A DNA stretch of 64,000 nt from Austropuccinia psidii (taxonomy: Eukaryota; Basidiomycota; Pucciniomycetes; Pucciniales; Sphaerophragmiaceae), in contig JALGQZ010000007.1 of NCBI GenBank assembly GCA_023105745.1, positions 52,619,569 to 52,683,568 of the forward strand. Reading direction: 5' to 3'. A program made the position numbers and the translations under genes. Positions 1 to 11,700 of this stretch are shown here, one piece after another. How positions within the stretch are numbered: position 1 is the stretch's first letter; every line of letters begins with the position of its first letter. The notes under the pieces are model-generated. The model was not told the DNA's origin. It saw only the letters and a program-made list of their open reading frames with translations, and did not search any database.

Positions 1-430
1 TCCAATCAATAATGGGATACAAATGGTAAAGGAAAGCATAGCCCACTATCAGGTCTTCTCCCTTGGGTGAATCTATGTTAAAGAAGTCCCATTCAAAGCT
101 TGGAAAAGAAGGCAAGTCAACTACCCACTTGGTATAATGGGTGATGAACAAGGCAGGGGATTCATTAGAATCCAAAATGAAAAGAGGAATCCTTTCAGGG
201 GGGCCTGACATAGTCAATGAGTACTTGAGAACAAAATTCTTTGCAATAAAAGAGTTTGTAGCACCAGAATCAATGAGAATACTATAGAAAATATCAGAGA
301 CAGAAGAGAAAAGAAGAAACTTCAAGGATTTCTTGACACTAGTATTAAGAGTGCACAATTGTGCTCTTGAAGGAAATAAGTGAGAACCATTGAACACAAC
401 ATGATTACCACTCAGGCTTTTCCCTGCTTG
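1..430 (-). pseudogene. Gypsy element H: protease-region fragment of pol, cut by window edge
   Basis: Read on the minus strand, this stretch continues downstream of the H gag. It contains a retropepsin-like active-site motif LIDSGATNSF around positions 250-290, where D-S-G is the expected catalytic triad of a retroviral aspartic protease. The stretch after it, up to a GYAFLYH segment near the window edge, has the length of a protease domain. In this family the protease separates Gag from reverse transcriptase and matures the polyprotein in the virus-like particle. Reverse transcriptase and integrase should lie left of the window. A frameshift separates this frame from the preceding gag. The assignment as a retropepsin is firm; its activity is unlikely given the damage upstream. 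Confidence 0.75.
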
Positions 431-2366
431 CTAGGGAAGCCTCTTGATGATGACCCAACCTAGTTCTGAGGTCTCTTGAAGCTTTTTTTTGATTGGGTGC
501 TTTCCACCACAATAAGTACACAAACCTTCTTTAATCCTCCTCTCCTTTTCAGAACCAATTAATTTATTGTCCTTATTGGGGAGAGCAGCATGGGGCTTGT
601 CCTTTGAAGGTTGAAACTGCTTTCCCTTCTTGTTCTTCTTCTGGTGAGGCCTCTTTGGAAATGAGATTTGAGGAGGCCTTGAGGGATTGGATCCATTAAC
701 AGGAGGCTTCTTCTCTTCATTACCACCCTTTTCCTTTTGCCTCTCATGATACCTTGTGTCTAATTCTAAAGTGACATCCATAATTTCTTGAAGAGTATTG
801 AAAGTTCCAGGGTGAGAAGCCAACTGATCCAATAATGTTGTTGCCAATCCTCTTCTGTAAACATGGATAAAAGCTCTTTTCCCCCAATCTTCAATTCTTG
901 ACATTAAGCTTCTGAAATGAGCAATGTACAAGGATACATGACCACTTTCCTTCATCCTCAAATTGTCCAACTCTTGTTCAGCTTTCCTGACTTCATTGGG
1001 GTCACCAAACAGAGTGTTAGCTGGTTCCTCTTTCGTGGCTTCCAGGCTAAGATATTAGTAATTTAATAAACTAATAAGGAGTGGAATACTATTATTAAAA
1101 GTAATAGACGCGTCACTGGTGTTAAAGTGATGTACTGTTGGAATTAAGGCTTCAACAGTATTAATAAAGTGTAAAAGTGAATTTAATCACTCAAGAGGTG
1201 AGAGCGCTAATATTTCTAAAATAAAATGTAAGTAATTTTAATTGTAAAAATATATTTGGTTAAGAGCTCTGAGGATTAATTCAAAGAGAATTAATCTTCT
1301 TTAAGTATTGTAATTACAAATTCAAATTCAAAATAATATGAAATAACTTTGTTTAAATGAAGAAAGATCTGTTATAGCAACATGAGCAGATATAAAAACA
1401 AGATTGATGAAATAGTGGGAACTTTATACTATGACATATTTAGGAGTCAGTCATAGTAACAAGATTAAATTCAAATTATAATATAATGAATTTAAGTATT
1501 TGAATTTTATACAAAATAATGAAAGAAAATGAGACAAAATTATAAAGAAAGTAATTGGAGTCTGTATAGCAAGTAAAGGTTGACATGCTTCGACGCTCAC
1601 ACAGAGTAAATAGCTGAGATTCAAATAATGGCCAATTATTGAGGAGATAATAAGGGTCTTCATTGGAATTATTTGAGAGATAGGGTTAAATCCACTTTCC
1701 AGGTCTACCAGTGAGAAAAGAAGTTGAGTAAAGAACTTTTTTCCTCTCAGAGAAGAAATTTGCTGGATCATTATTGAAGATTAATTTTCAGGATTGGATA
1801 AATCCTCTCAATTTATGAGCTTGATTACCATCAAAAGAATTAAGTGCCTTCATGGATGGAGTCTTGAAAGCAGGGGCTTTGGAATTGTCCCTGGGGGCAA
1901 CTGCTTGAGTGAGTTTCCCCATTACTTGAGTCATTTGCTCCATCATCTTGAGGAGACTTGGATCGGTTTGAGAGACAAGAGATTGACTAGAAAGGGCTAG
2001 ATTAGAACCCTGAGGCACCTGTGGAGCATTTTCCAAGGCATCTGCCACTTCAGTCTCCCCACAATCTTCCTCTTACACACACTCTTCCCCCTCTTCATCT
2101 TCAACTTCCCCTAATCTTGCTCTTGCACCTTCAGACATGCCAGGGTAGCCACCCAAAAGTCCACAAAAGGATATTGATCTTCTAGATTTCATTCCACCTC
2201 TTCTTGAGGGTGCTGCTTCTTCCATTGGTGGTCCTCTGTCCAAGTTTGCACTCAGTTGATGAACTGATGGTGTGCGGTCAAGAGGAGCCCTTGCTGTAGG
2301 AGTGAGAACAGCTGGAATGCTTTGGGATCTAGTGCTCTTTGCTGGGGGACTATGCTAAACTGGCAT
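431..2366 (-). pseudogene. Gypsy element H: gag pseudogene, interrupted by a solo LTR
   Basis: This is a structural capsid/nucleocapsid (Gag) gene of a Ty3/gypsy element. The start is placed at the ATG at 2364-2366 because the sequence after it (MPV, stop, HSPPAKSTRSQ) resembles the N-terminus I remember from abundant A. psidii gag proteins. Codon 4 is TAG where that protein has Gln, which fits a C-to-T change. Further in-frame stops follow. A solo LTR at 1015-1601 splits the capsid part, and the frame resumes exactly in register once the LTR and one target copy are ignored. The C-terminal zinc knuckle begins CTYCGGKH, but a run of A residues (481-490 on the plus strand) shifts the frame and the last Cys is lost. 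The gene is clearly non-functional. Confidence 0.85.
1015..1601. mobile_element. Solo LTR (family S, 587 bp) inserted in H gag
   Basis: The unit begins TGTTAG and ends CTCACA, the TG...CA termini of an LTR. It is flanked by a perfect 5-bp duplication, CAGAG, at 1010-1014 and 1602-1606. Removing the LTR and one target copy restores the gag frame across the junction (...LFTL then FGDPNE...). No internal domain is present, so it is a solo LTR left by LTR-LTR recombination. No second copy of this LTR was recognised in the window, so its orientation and superfamily are unknown. Confidence 0.88.
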
Positions 2367-3056
2367 TATGAACAGAAGTAGAATAAAAACTTGATGGTAT
2401 TGAGAACAGAAATGAAAGCTTGGCCAAGTCAATCACAAGAAAAATCTTGATGAGTCTTGAGGAATCAATTCAATTCTTGAGGTGAAAACAACTTCAATCA
2501 ATAATCAAACAATTCAATCAATAACCAACACTAATTCAAATTCAATATCAATAATATTGAATAATTCAACAATCACTCAATGTCTTCAAGGTCAATTCAA
2601 GGTCTTGAGGAATCAATCAGTCAATGAATATCTTCAGGAATCAAACTCAATCAATAATCAATAATCAATTCTTGAGTAATAAATCAGTTATCTTGAGGAA
2701 TTCAAAAGTCAAATAAATCAATCCAAATAGATCCCAAATCGCTTAATCAATAACCCAAATGAATCCCAATCAATAACAAATCAATAACTCCTGATAAGGC
2801 ATGAATAAACAGACAAAGAAAAATTTGAACGAAATAAAATGAAGTGAAATGAGATGATCAGCAATGATTGAGAAAAATAGGAAGATTCAATTTTCATATG
2901 AATGAAATGAATGAGATGAAAATTGATGAGAGAAAAATCATAATCATGAAAAATCATAAGATCATCAAAGAGTCATAATTAATGAATGGGAGAAATGAAT
3001 GAAAATTAATGAAAATTAATGACAATAAAGAATCAAATATTAGTTAGTTAATTTAA
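2367..3056 (-). repeat. H leader with AATCA-rich low-complexity repeats
   Basis: This is the untranslated leader between the H LTR and gag. It holds no credible gene. Positions about 2,470-2,790 are made of irregular repeats of TCAATCAATAA-like units, and 2,870-3,050 is ATGAAAAT-rich. An Asn/Ser-rich plus-strand frame here only reflects the repeat. Confidence 0.6.
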
Positions 3057-5026
3057 TGTCACATGGGCTCTTCTAGGTGAAGAGGGCCTGGCACTCAGTA
3101 AACTGGGACTCATGTCAGCCTGTGACTCAACACCAGAGCACAAGCATGACAGCCAATATACCATAAATCAATGGTATAGTCAAGATACAACCGAAACATG
3201 GATCTGAGCCAAATTAGCTCAAAAGGTATCAAAGGAAAGGGGAAACTCACCTCTCTCTGAAAATATAAGTCACATCACCATAGGACAAAGAATAACAAAG
3301 TTATTGCTGAGCATAAACCTTAATTTTCACCTCTCACCTGAAATACAGAGTAAGAGGCTTAACCCCATCAAATGGGTATGCAAAATGAAGCTCTAAGCCA
3401 GGGCTATCCAATGGTACCAGCCAAACTGATCTAGCACCAGTATTACTGAAGTTATGGTCAAATTCAGGCCAAATAAGGGTGAACAAAACATTCACCTCCC
3501 ATCTAACTTCTACAGTTTTAGTGTGAGATACCTGAAGTGGGGTCTTTTTGGAAAGAGCACAATCAGGGCTATCTGATGGTGTCATCAATTTCCTCATATT
3601 CCAATTAGAACAAACGTTATGGGGCAAACAAGCCCAATACAGCTTTTGGCCAAAACATACATATGTACAAAAAAACTTGTACATGGAATAACTTTGCCAT
3701 TTTGAATGATAACCATATCAAATGAGGTACCATTGTGTAGAACACATTCAGGGCTAAACACTGAGCCAGTTTTGAGGTTGATATCTCAAAGACTGAAAAA
3801 GGTATGGCTGTTTTAAGGTCAAAGTCCCACAGTCTGGCCAATACAGCCTTATAGTGGGATACTATCCCATAAGTATGATTATGAGGTGTCAAACAGACGC
3901 TGAAGCGTATTTATACTTCAATACCTCATAGTTAAGTCAAATACAGAGGTGCATACAGGTTCTGTACAGTTTCTGACGCGTCAGAAGCACCAGAACACAC
4001 CTGTAACCTCCATTGGTGAAACTCTTCACCCTGTATAGGGTAAAAATGACTACTTGTGGTTCTAAAACCACATTTCAACCCAATACTAGCCTGTATTGAG
4101 TGTATGGAACCACAAACCAGCCCACAGTAGTGAAACCTTTCACTCTGTGGTCGTGTGCAGAGGTAAACCACCTCCCACTACCCCAGAACAAGATAAAAGG
4201 AGGCTTTGCCTCACCAGGAAGCAAATCCAGCATCCTGTTCTTGATATTCTTACGTGGTATAGCTTCTCAAAAAGGAAGTGGTACCCTTAGAATTTAACAG
4301 GTATACTTTAAGTTTAAGTATTTTAGGGTTTGCTATTGTAAACCAACAGGCAAACACTGTAACCAGGGCTATCAGCAGTACTCACCATCACTAAATCATT
4401 TTAGTATAGCCATTTTAATCATATTCTCACTCTAATATCATCATTGTTTTCGTGTCACACTCAGAGTTATAGCTTTTATTATCAGTCTGAAGCTATATCA
4501 TAGAGTCACCCTGACAACACACTCATGGAGCGCTCAAGGATATGGTAAGAAAGAATATGTTTAAGAGTGCAAAGAGATGAATTACTAAAATAAAGAATAT
4601 AAGAAAGCAGCAACAAAAGAAATAAGAGTAAGGAATAAAAGAGCCAACCACCAACAAGTCCAAGTCCACTGTTTCAACCTGTCAGAATGAAAAGAGAAGG
4701 GCTAATAAGGATATGGCCACCCAACTCATACTGTACAGGAAAAGAGTGAGAATGCAAAGACTAACTTAATATTAAATCAATATAATACTCAAAATAAGGA
4801 TAATAGTATTCACGAAATAATATATAAACTAAATTAATTAACTGGGGAACAGTCCCCAGGGGGGAGTACAGATGTTGACAGGCTGTATTGAAGTACCAAG
4901 CTGTATGCATGTTTCAGCAAGGAAGATTGTTGAAACTGAATGCTGATTCAAATAGTGGATCTGCTGATTTGAGGTGTTTGAGTGGGTGTATTGATGAATA
5001 CCCTTACCCCTGGTGAGTGGCTTTTA
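3057..5026 (-). mobile_element. 5' LTR of gypsy element H (LTR-A family), interrupted; right end approximate
   Basis: Seen on the plus strand it begins TGTCACATGGGC, the reverse complement of the LTR-A 3' end (...GAGCCCCTGTGACA) found at 7,221-7,233, 33,309-33,321 and 35,410-35,422. After the inserted solo LTR-B, 4,526-4,860 again matches reverse-complemented LTR-A, including the AATTAACTGGGGA segment near 4,837. Its position next to the H leader identifies it as the 5' LTR. The outer end could not be fixed because LTR-A copies vary and no duplicated target was found; 5,026 is an estimate. Confidence 0.6.
3113..4520 (+). mobile_element. Solo LTR-B (about 1.4 kb) inserted in the H LTR
   Basis: It begins TGTCAGCCTGTGACTC and has the LTR-B terminus GAGTCACCCTGACA at 4503-4516. 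The same ends occur in both LTRs of element F (12,529 and 20,574) and in the solo copy at 22,616-24,028. The 5-bp ACTCA stands at 3108-3112 and again at 4521-4525, four bases (ACAC) beyond the canonical terminus. Those four bases are either an unusual LTR extension or a small insertion. LTR-A continues on either side. Confidence 0.82.
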
Positions 5027-5680
5027 CAGGTATTTATTAATTGAATTGAAATTATTCTTGTTAAAACTTTAATCTTCTTGATTTCCAAAAATCTTGATTA
5101 TGCCCTAGGATTTCTTCACAGTTTGATTTACATAGCTCCAGATTTCTGAAATTTTATTTCCTTTTCTTGAGTTACTCTGGAATTTTCCTTTCAGCTCCAG
5201 AGTTATTCCATAACTTTGTTTCTTTTCCAGAGTTGACCTGCAATTTCCTTTCCATCTTTGGGGTTATTCCTGAATTAAATTTTTATTTCTGGAATTATTC
5301 CACACTTCTTCTATAATTCTTCAATCCTATTGCCGTATCTGAAATTATTCTGAATTTCAAGTCCTTCTCTGGAGTTTTTATGGTATTTGTCTATAATTCA
5401 CAATCATATTTCCATCTGTGTAGTTATTCTGCAATTTGATTTCCTTCTCCAGATTTATTCTGCAATTTTCTTTCCAAACCCAGGGCTATTCATCCATTGT
5501 ATTTTGATTTCTGGAATTATTCCACAACTCTTGTGTAGTTCTGAAATTATTCCACAGTTTTATTTCCTTCTCCAGAGATATTTTGAAATTTGTGTATAAT
5601 TCTGCAGTTTTTATTTACAATTATTTGGTAAGCTTTAGACTGGTATAATTGGTACAGAATACCACAGTGGGAGAATTGCC
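5027..5680. repeat. Degenerate short tandem repeats, no gene seen
   Basis: From about 5,080 to 5,625 the sequence repeats variants of the phrases TCTGGAATTATTCCAC and TTCCTTCTCCAGAGTTATT at irregular spacing of roughly 45-55 bases. I see no coding potential. The stretch lies between the H LTR and the pogo transposase fragment and could be either the flank of that transposon or older host sequence. Confidence 0.5.
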
Positions 5681-6292
5681 TTGAACACATTGAGCAATAA
5701 CTGGGATCTATACTTCAAGTCATTAAATAAGCTCACTCAGGTACAATTTCATGTTGAAGCCTCTGAGGGAAACCCTGAACAAGTAGAAAGAGAGATTGTA
5801 TTCTTGAATTACTTTCTCAAGCAATATGAGAACAAAGATGTCTTTAATATGGACAAAAATGGCCTTTTCTGTGCATCAGTCATTTACCACCTCTTGTTAT
5901 AGCTTCTTGAAGGTTTTTAGGATTCTCCCTGATAGGGGCTATATGTCATAGTGCCTTGTATAATTGAGGCTCATAAAGAAGGCTTGTTAATATCCTTTAA
6001 TTTAATTTTTTTTGGGACAGAAAAATAAGCACCCTTATCCATTGGCAGATTTGAAACAAAATGCTGCTTCAAAACAAAACATTCCCATTAAATGGGCTAT
6101 CAGTACTACCACAACTTTAAGGCATGGATGACATCCAAAATCTTAAAACAATGGATTCTTGGATGAGATGAACAGATGAAAGCTTCCAGCCTTTGATTGT
6201 CCTTCTTGTAAGAAAATTCAAATGGCACACTTTCCCTGAAGATCTCACCAACATTTGATCTGACTTTATATCATATGTTCAGCGCCTTGATG
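5681..6292 (+). pseudogene. pogo/Tigger-type DDE transposase, first fragment
   Basis: This is a remnant of a cut-and-paste transposase of the Tc1/mariner superfamily (pogo/Tigger branch, DDE_1 fold with CENP-B-like relatives). The segment KDVFNMDKNGLF corresponds to the family motif around the first catalytic Asp. After several stops the frame continues with FFFGTEK, PLSIGRF and KAWMTSKILKQW, which match the conserved core between the first and second catalytic acids. A DCPS segment follows where the second Asp is expected. The frame breaks at 6,292 where an LTR-A-type element enters, and the rest reappears at 29,129. The N-terminal DNA-binding part was not recognised to the left. Many stops make it a pseudogene. 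Confidence 0.72.
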
Positions 6293-6484
6293 TGTCACAA
6301 TGATGTCTGCAAGACCTCAACAAAGCAAACTTTTTCCCAATAAGCTATCAAACCAGTTTGAAGAATTGTTAATACTGGCAATTTTTAGATCCCATTCTGG
6401 TCACAACCATGGAAATTAGCCCCATGGGTGGATTTATGAAAACTCCTGTCATAACCACTGTATTGTAAATTGGCCGTACTCACC

Positions 6485-7565
6485 TTCCATAACAACCACA
6501 ACAAGGGTAACATGGTATATGCAGTCCTATCTTTACTCATACCAACCAGATTAGAAATTCAGTAGCACCAATCAGAATTCAGCTTCAGAAACTTTCTTGA
6601 ATGACTCAATACAGTCTAGAATCCCTAATAAAGCCCGTTCTTATTCATACAGGCTGTGGCCTCTAAAACAGCATTGAATTTATCAATCCAGGGATTTATG
6701 CTCACCAACTCCTACCAAACCTCCTCTACAGACCCTGGGCATCAATACAGGGCCTGTATTATCCAAAAGAAAATAAGACAATGATTTATCTCAAGGAAAA
6801 TTACTCTTTGGATCAGGAGTGGTGGATTCTTGCATATATCAGCCCCTCATTCTCGCCTGGCAAGTTTTCCCCAGTTAATTGATATATTTGATTTAATATT
6901 TAATATATATTATTATTTTTATATTTTGATTATCTGATCTATTGATATTAAGTTAGTGTTTGCATTTCCTCACCTGTTCATTAGAGTAGTGGTGGCTATA
7001 TCCTTATTAACCCCTCTATTTCTTTTTGACAGGTTGAAACAGTGGCCTTGGACTTGTATGTGATTGGCGTTTTTATTCCTTACTATTATTTATTTGTGTT
7101 TTGACTTTTCTTATATTTGTTTTATTAGGAAGCACAATTCTTATTACACTTATAATTTTACTCTACCTAACCATTTCTGAGCCCTCCATTAATAAGTTCC
7201 AGGCCCTTTTCAGTTAGGAGAGCCCCTGTGACATTCCTGATCCAAAAAATGAATTTTCTTTAGAGGCCTCATTGATTGAATTGATTTTGTATCTTACATA
7301 CCCTTTATTGGTTCCCAGGGTCTTTACAGGAGTTATGATGGGAGTTGATGATCACACTGTTCAGGATTGATTATTCCAAGGCTGTATCAAGTGAGCACAG
7401 CCTGTATGAATAATAAAAAGCTGTATTTGGGATTCCAGACTGTATTGGGCTCTTCAGGAAAGTTTCTGAAGCTGAATTTTGATTGTTGCTACTGATTCGC
7501 TAGTCTGGTTGTTATGATTAAAGATAGGACTGCATCCCATTTTCCCCTGATTGTGGCTGTGAAAC
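6485..7565. repeat. Inverted repeat, arms of about 330 bp (6,485-6,817 and 7,234-7,565)
   Basis: The left arm read in reverse complement matches the right arm closely. Shared phrases are CCTGATCCAAA, GACTGTATTG, AAAGTTTCTGAAGCTGAATT and AAAGATAGGACTGCAT, in the same order. The roughly 420-bp spacer is the 3' end of an LTR-A copy. Identity by eye is around 80-90% in the best part. Confidence 0.75.
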
Positions 7566-8465
7566 CTGCTTTTTGGCTGTTCTGGCTCAAAATGTCTGTT
7601 ATGAAGGGTCTGGCCCAAAATTTCTTTTATGGCCTCACAGGCCATATCCTGCATTTTTCCAAAATCCCTGGCCCCCAGGCTATCCCACTGGAATTGGGCC
7701 TTAGGGGACCTGCCAGCCACCTAGATGCCTATGTCCCCTTGCCTCACCCTTTTTTCAGAGTAATTCTGGCCCATTTAGGCCCCCATGCTGTCTACAGCCC
7801 ATAGGCTATGTTCTTTATTCTGTTTAGTATAGGCTGCAGTCCATATATTATATATTATAGGCTGCCATCTGTAGACCCCTCTGCTCCCTGTTTGGCCGAG
7901 ATCTAATCAGGCCAAAGGAGGCCAATGGGCTATGCCTTTTGGCCACCAGTCCCTTAATGACCAAATTGGCCATTTATGGTGTTATACACCATTATTAACC
8001 ACCTTTCCCCAAAAATCAAATTAATCCACTCTTAGGACTAAAATCTTGAATCTTAGATGGGTCACCAATGCTCAATTGTATTTTTCAAGGCTGGTGTTCA
8101 AGGGCATCAAATCACATACATGAATTGTGATGTTCATTACTTCAAGAAGGCCACTCAAGAACTTGAATAATTGATTGCACCCAGGTATTGGTATTTTCAT
8201 TGATGCAATACTTTCCCTGGGGGAATATTGGTCAAGGATTTTCAAGTATTCTTTTAATAGGTAGTGATTCACATCAGGTTTAGAGGTTCCTAAGCTCCAC
8301 CACTCTTTGGACAGCTGAATCCATCCATACAGACTGTATTCAATTAAATCTGTATGGCACTGACCCTTTTTGATAAATTCAATTCCACTAATGTGGTTGT
8401 CAAAAAACCACCTTCATTTCAAAATATGTCCAAGATGTATTTTTCAAAGTAATAAATAAAGCCAT

Positions 8466-8784
8466 TGTAAGGTGTGTATATGAAGCTTTTATTAAAAATC
8501 AAGTACTTTTCCTGTCCTCCAAATTTTTATAAGGTAAAAAATGATTAAAAACAGTAGGAAATAGTTTTTTTAAGGGAAAAAACACCAATTTTATTGTTTT
8601 TAACTTGATAAGTATAAAAAAATAATATTATAAAGATTTATTGTTTTACCAACAATAAAACTTTATCCCAAAATACTCTACAAGAGATATTTAAGGCTAC
8701 AAAAGAAATTTCTTTAACAGAAATTTCAATCAAAATTAATTGAGAAAAGAATTGAAAGAAATTAAAGAAAAAAGTCCTCCCCCT
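8466..8784 (-). mobile_element. 3' LTR remnant of element G (about 320 bp)
   Basis: This copies only the last part of the 26,853-28,661 LTR: TGTAAGGTGTG, then ATCAAGTACTTTTCCTGTCC, then the TTAAAGA...AAGTCCT phrase. The missing first 1.5 kb (in element sense) was lost, leaving the remnant next to a purine tract (TAGGGGGAGGA on the minus strand, near 8,775-8,786). Confidence 0.75.
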
Positions 8785-8789
8785 AAAAA

Positions 8790-11700
8790 AAGAATATTCC
8801 TTTGTAATATTGTTATTTATAGTGTGTCTGAACCTTCTGAGAAGTTTAGTAGCTTCTGGTATGTCCTTTTCTGCTAACCATTCATCTTCACATTTTGTGT
8901 AAGGTTTTTCTATGAAACTCTTGATAGTAGTAGCAAAATCAAGAGTACTATGACTGTCCTCAGTAGAAATATATAATATAACAAAATATTATAACCAAAA
9001 ATTTAAATATAATTATTAAAAATAATTATATAAAAAAAGAAATTTAATTATTATTATAAAAATATAATAATAAAAAAACAATAATAATTATGATAAATTA
9101 TAATTATTCTATTACTGTTATAGTCACTGACAGTTATAACAATAAAAAGTGCAAAGCTCTTAATGAGACAATTACATGTGGAAATATGAATATTAACCAC
9201 TTATAAATAATATAAATATTATTTATAAAAGAACTATAACACACACTGTGCAGAAATAATTCTTATAGAATTCAAAATTATATATAAAAAAACTAATACT
9301 AGATAAAAAAGATATAGAACTTTAAAGAAAACTTACTTATAATATTGATTTAATACAACAAGTCAAACAAAAACAGTTATTTTATTAAATAATAATTATA
9401 AGTTAAAAACACGCCAAAATTCAATAATTTAAAAGTTCAAGCAACGTTTTATAATAAAAATTGAGATTAAAGAGTTTTTAAGAGGAATTTGTGGACTTTA
9501 AAAGATATTTAAGATGATAATTTTATAATAGAAAATATATTATTTGATGATTACAACAATAATCTGAATTCTATGATTTCAATTCTTTAATTTACAATTA
9601 ATAAAGAATAAAATAACTTAAGAATTACTTTAATAATAAGATTTTGTAAATAATAAAACTTTACCTGTTTAAATTTCTAATATGATTGGATTGATAATGA
9701 ATGATGGACAACAACAGTGATGAAGAGACTCTTTTTATGTCTTCAGAGCAGCTCTCATGATTCATAATGAATATAGAGGGCGTGCTCAGGTCAAAACTGA
9801 AAAACCATACTTAAAAACAAAGTTCTTAGCTTAAGGCAACTTGTTTTTAATTCCAATTTAAAGTTACCAGTGTTATTCTTAACTCTATGTAACTTTAATC
9901 CGCATTTAAACTAATTATTTCAAGTTTTCAATATAAATAAACTTATTTATATTAACGTTCATCGCATGAGCAACTTAAAAATATATTTTCAAGCAGAAAT
10001 CTCTTGAACTCAATTTTTAATTAATTTTTAAAGAAATCATAATTTTATTTGAGCTTAATTAAAAGAGTAAATTTCCAGGCTAATTACCCAGGAAATTTAT
10101 TTATAAAAGATACTCAAAATTTAATTTATATGTAGATAATATTAAATTCTAAGCTGTGTGAAATTTTCAAGCAAATCCATTAAGAATTGGATTTTGAATG
10201 AATCTTTGAAGTTATTGCTATTTTTCCATGTAAAATAGCAATACACACCAAACCTTAACTTTTGATAAGGTATTAATGCTTGTAAACTTAAAGTTGTAAG
10301 CTTATTTAAGGTTTTTAAGCTTGAATAAGCTTTGACAGTTCTTGAAACCTTGATTTCAAGCCTGCATATTGGGATTTACCCTTTGGCAGCTTGAAATTCC
10401 TGTTCAAATTGGGATAAAACCAGTTTAAACCTTAACGTTGGATCAAAGTCTAATCTTAAAGTTAAAATAAGGTTGAAAATCCTCCAATAAAGGTGGACAA
10501 CCTTAACTGAATCATTGCAGATCCAAAAAGCTGGGTACCCCAGCTCTATTCGGTCTTTTTCCTTTGTCCCACCTTTTTGCATGGATTTTGCCCTTTTATT
10601 TATTTAAAGCCATACCATGGCTTTAAACCCTTTCAAATTGAGCTCACGCAGGATTTACATTCTGTATGGCAAATTGTTAGCCAATTCAGTAAATATACAC
10701 CACACCTCAATTTTAACTAAAATTTTGGTAAGTTTGCATTAACCTTATGCAACTTTAAATTTAAGCTTATTTAAGCTTAAATTTAACAATTTTAAAAAAA
10801 ATGTTAAAAAAGTTACATTAGTACTGTGAGATTCTTAAATATTCTAATAACACAAGAAATAAGTGTTTTTGGGTATAACACCTTATGGATGTACCCTAGG
10901 TCATTTTTGGTGTAGAATCCAAAAATGACATAATATTTATAACTTTGTTTATCCAAAAAAAAGTTATACTTATTTTTTGTTATTTTTTATTTTAATTTCA
11001 ACTAAAAAGTCTGTTTAAGACAAAATTAACTGTTTATAAAATCATTTGTGGCCTTATGGGTATGTTATACTTACCTCACTGGCTCACATTTTGGGTCACT
11101 GTACCTAACAAGGTATTCCCTTACTTCATTGGTTCTCAACTTTCTTTCTTTGAGAACTTTGGTAATTTTCTTAATACAAGATAATTCAAGAGGAGGTATA
11201 AATTTGGGAACTTTATTCCTCAAGGGAAATTTTTCAGTATCACTTGATGTATATGGTTTTATCAAGCTCACTGGAAACTTAGGATTCTTATTTCTAAGTT
11301 CTTCAGATAATTCTACTTCAAAATCATTTTCTCCATGGAGGGCCTTAATAATAAAAGGTCCTGCAAAGGAGTCTCTGAGAGTTTTACATCCTTTGATTTT
11401 ATTGAATTAGTGGTGGATACAACTACTAAATCCCCCACTTTGAAATCTGGCGTGGCATGTGATTTGTCCCATTTGTCCTTAGCATAGGCAAAATAGTCTT
11501 CCATGCACCTCACGGAATGATTTTTAGTTTTGTCTAGCATTCCTTTGAGGCTACTAGCTGTGGGATGTCTTTCACCCAAATCCTCCCTTGATTAATCTCA
11601 GGGTAATTTGGGATTCAATCCCTTCTCTAGAATAAAAGGAGTTTGATTGGTACTGGCATGAATGGATGTCTTATATGCCAATTCCATTTTTGGTAAAAGA

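Noticed and set aside
2482..2664. Asn/Ser/Gln-rich frame resembling a low-complexity protein
   Set aside because: It is produced by AATCA-type repeats in the H leader, on the strand opposite to the element's genes.
3334..4297. Overlapping open frames on both strands
   Set aside because: All lie inside the solo LTR-B and recur in the other LTR-B copies with different interruptions.
7238..7242. TGATC as target copy closing a separate LTR-A insertion at 6,293-7,233
   Set aside because: The pogo transposase does not resume there; it resumes at 29,129 with TGAAG, so the insertion spans the whole interval.
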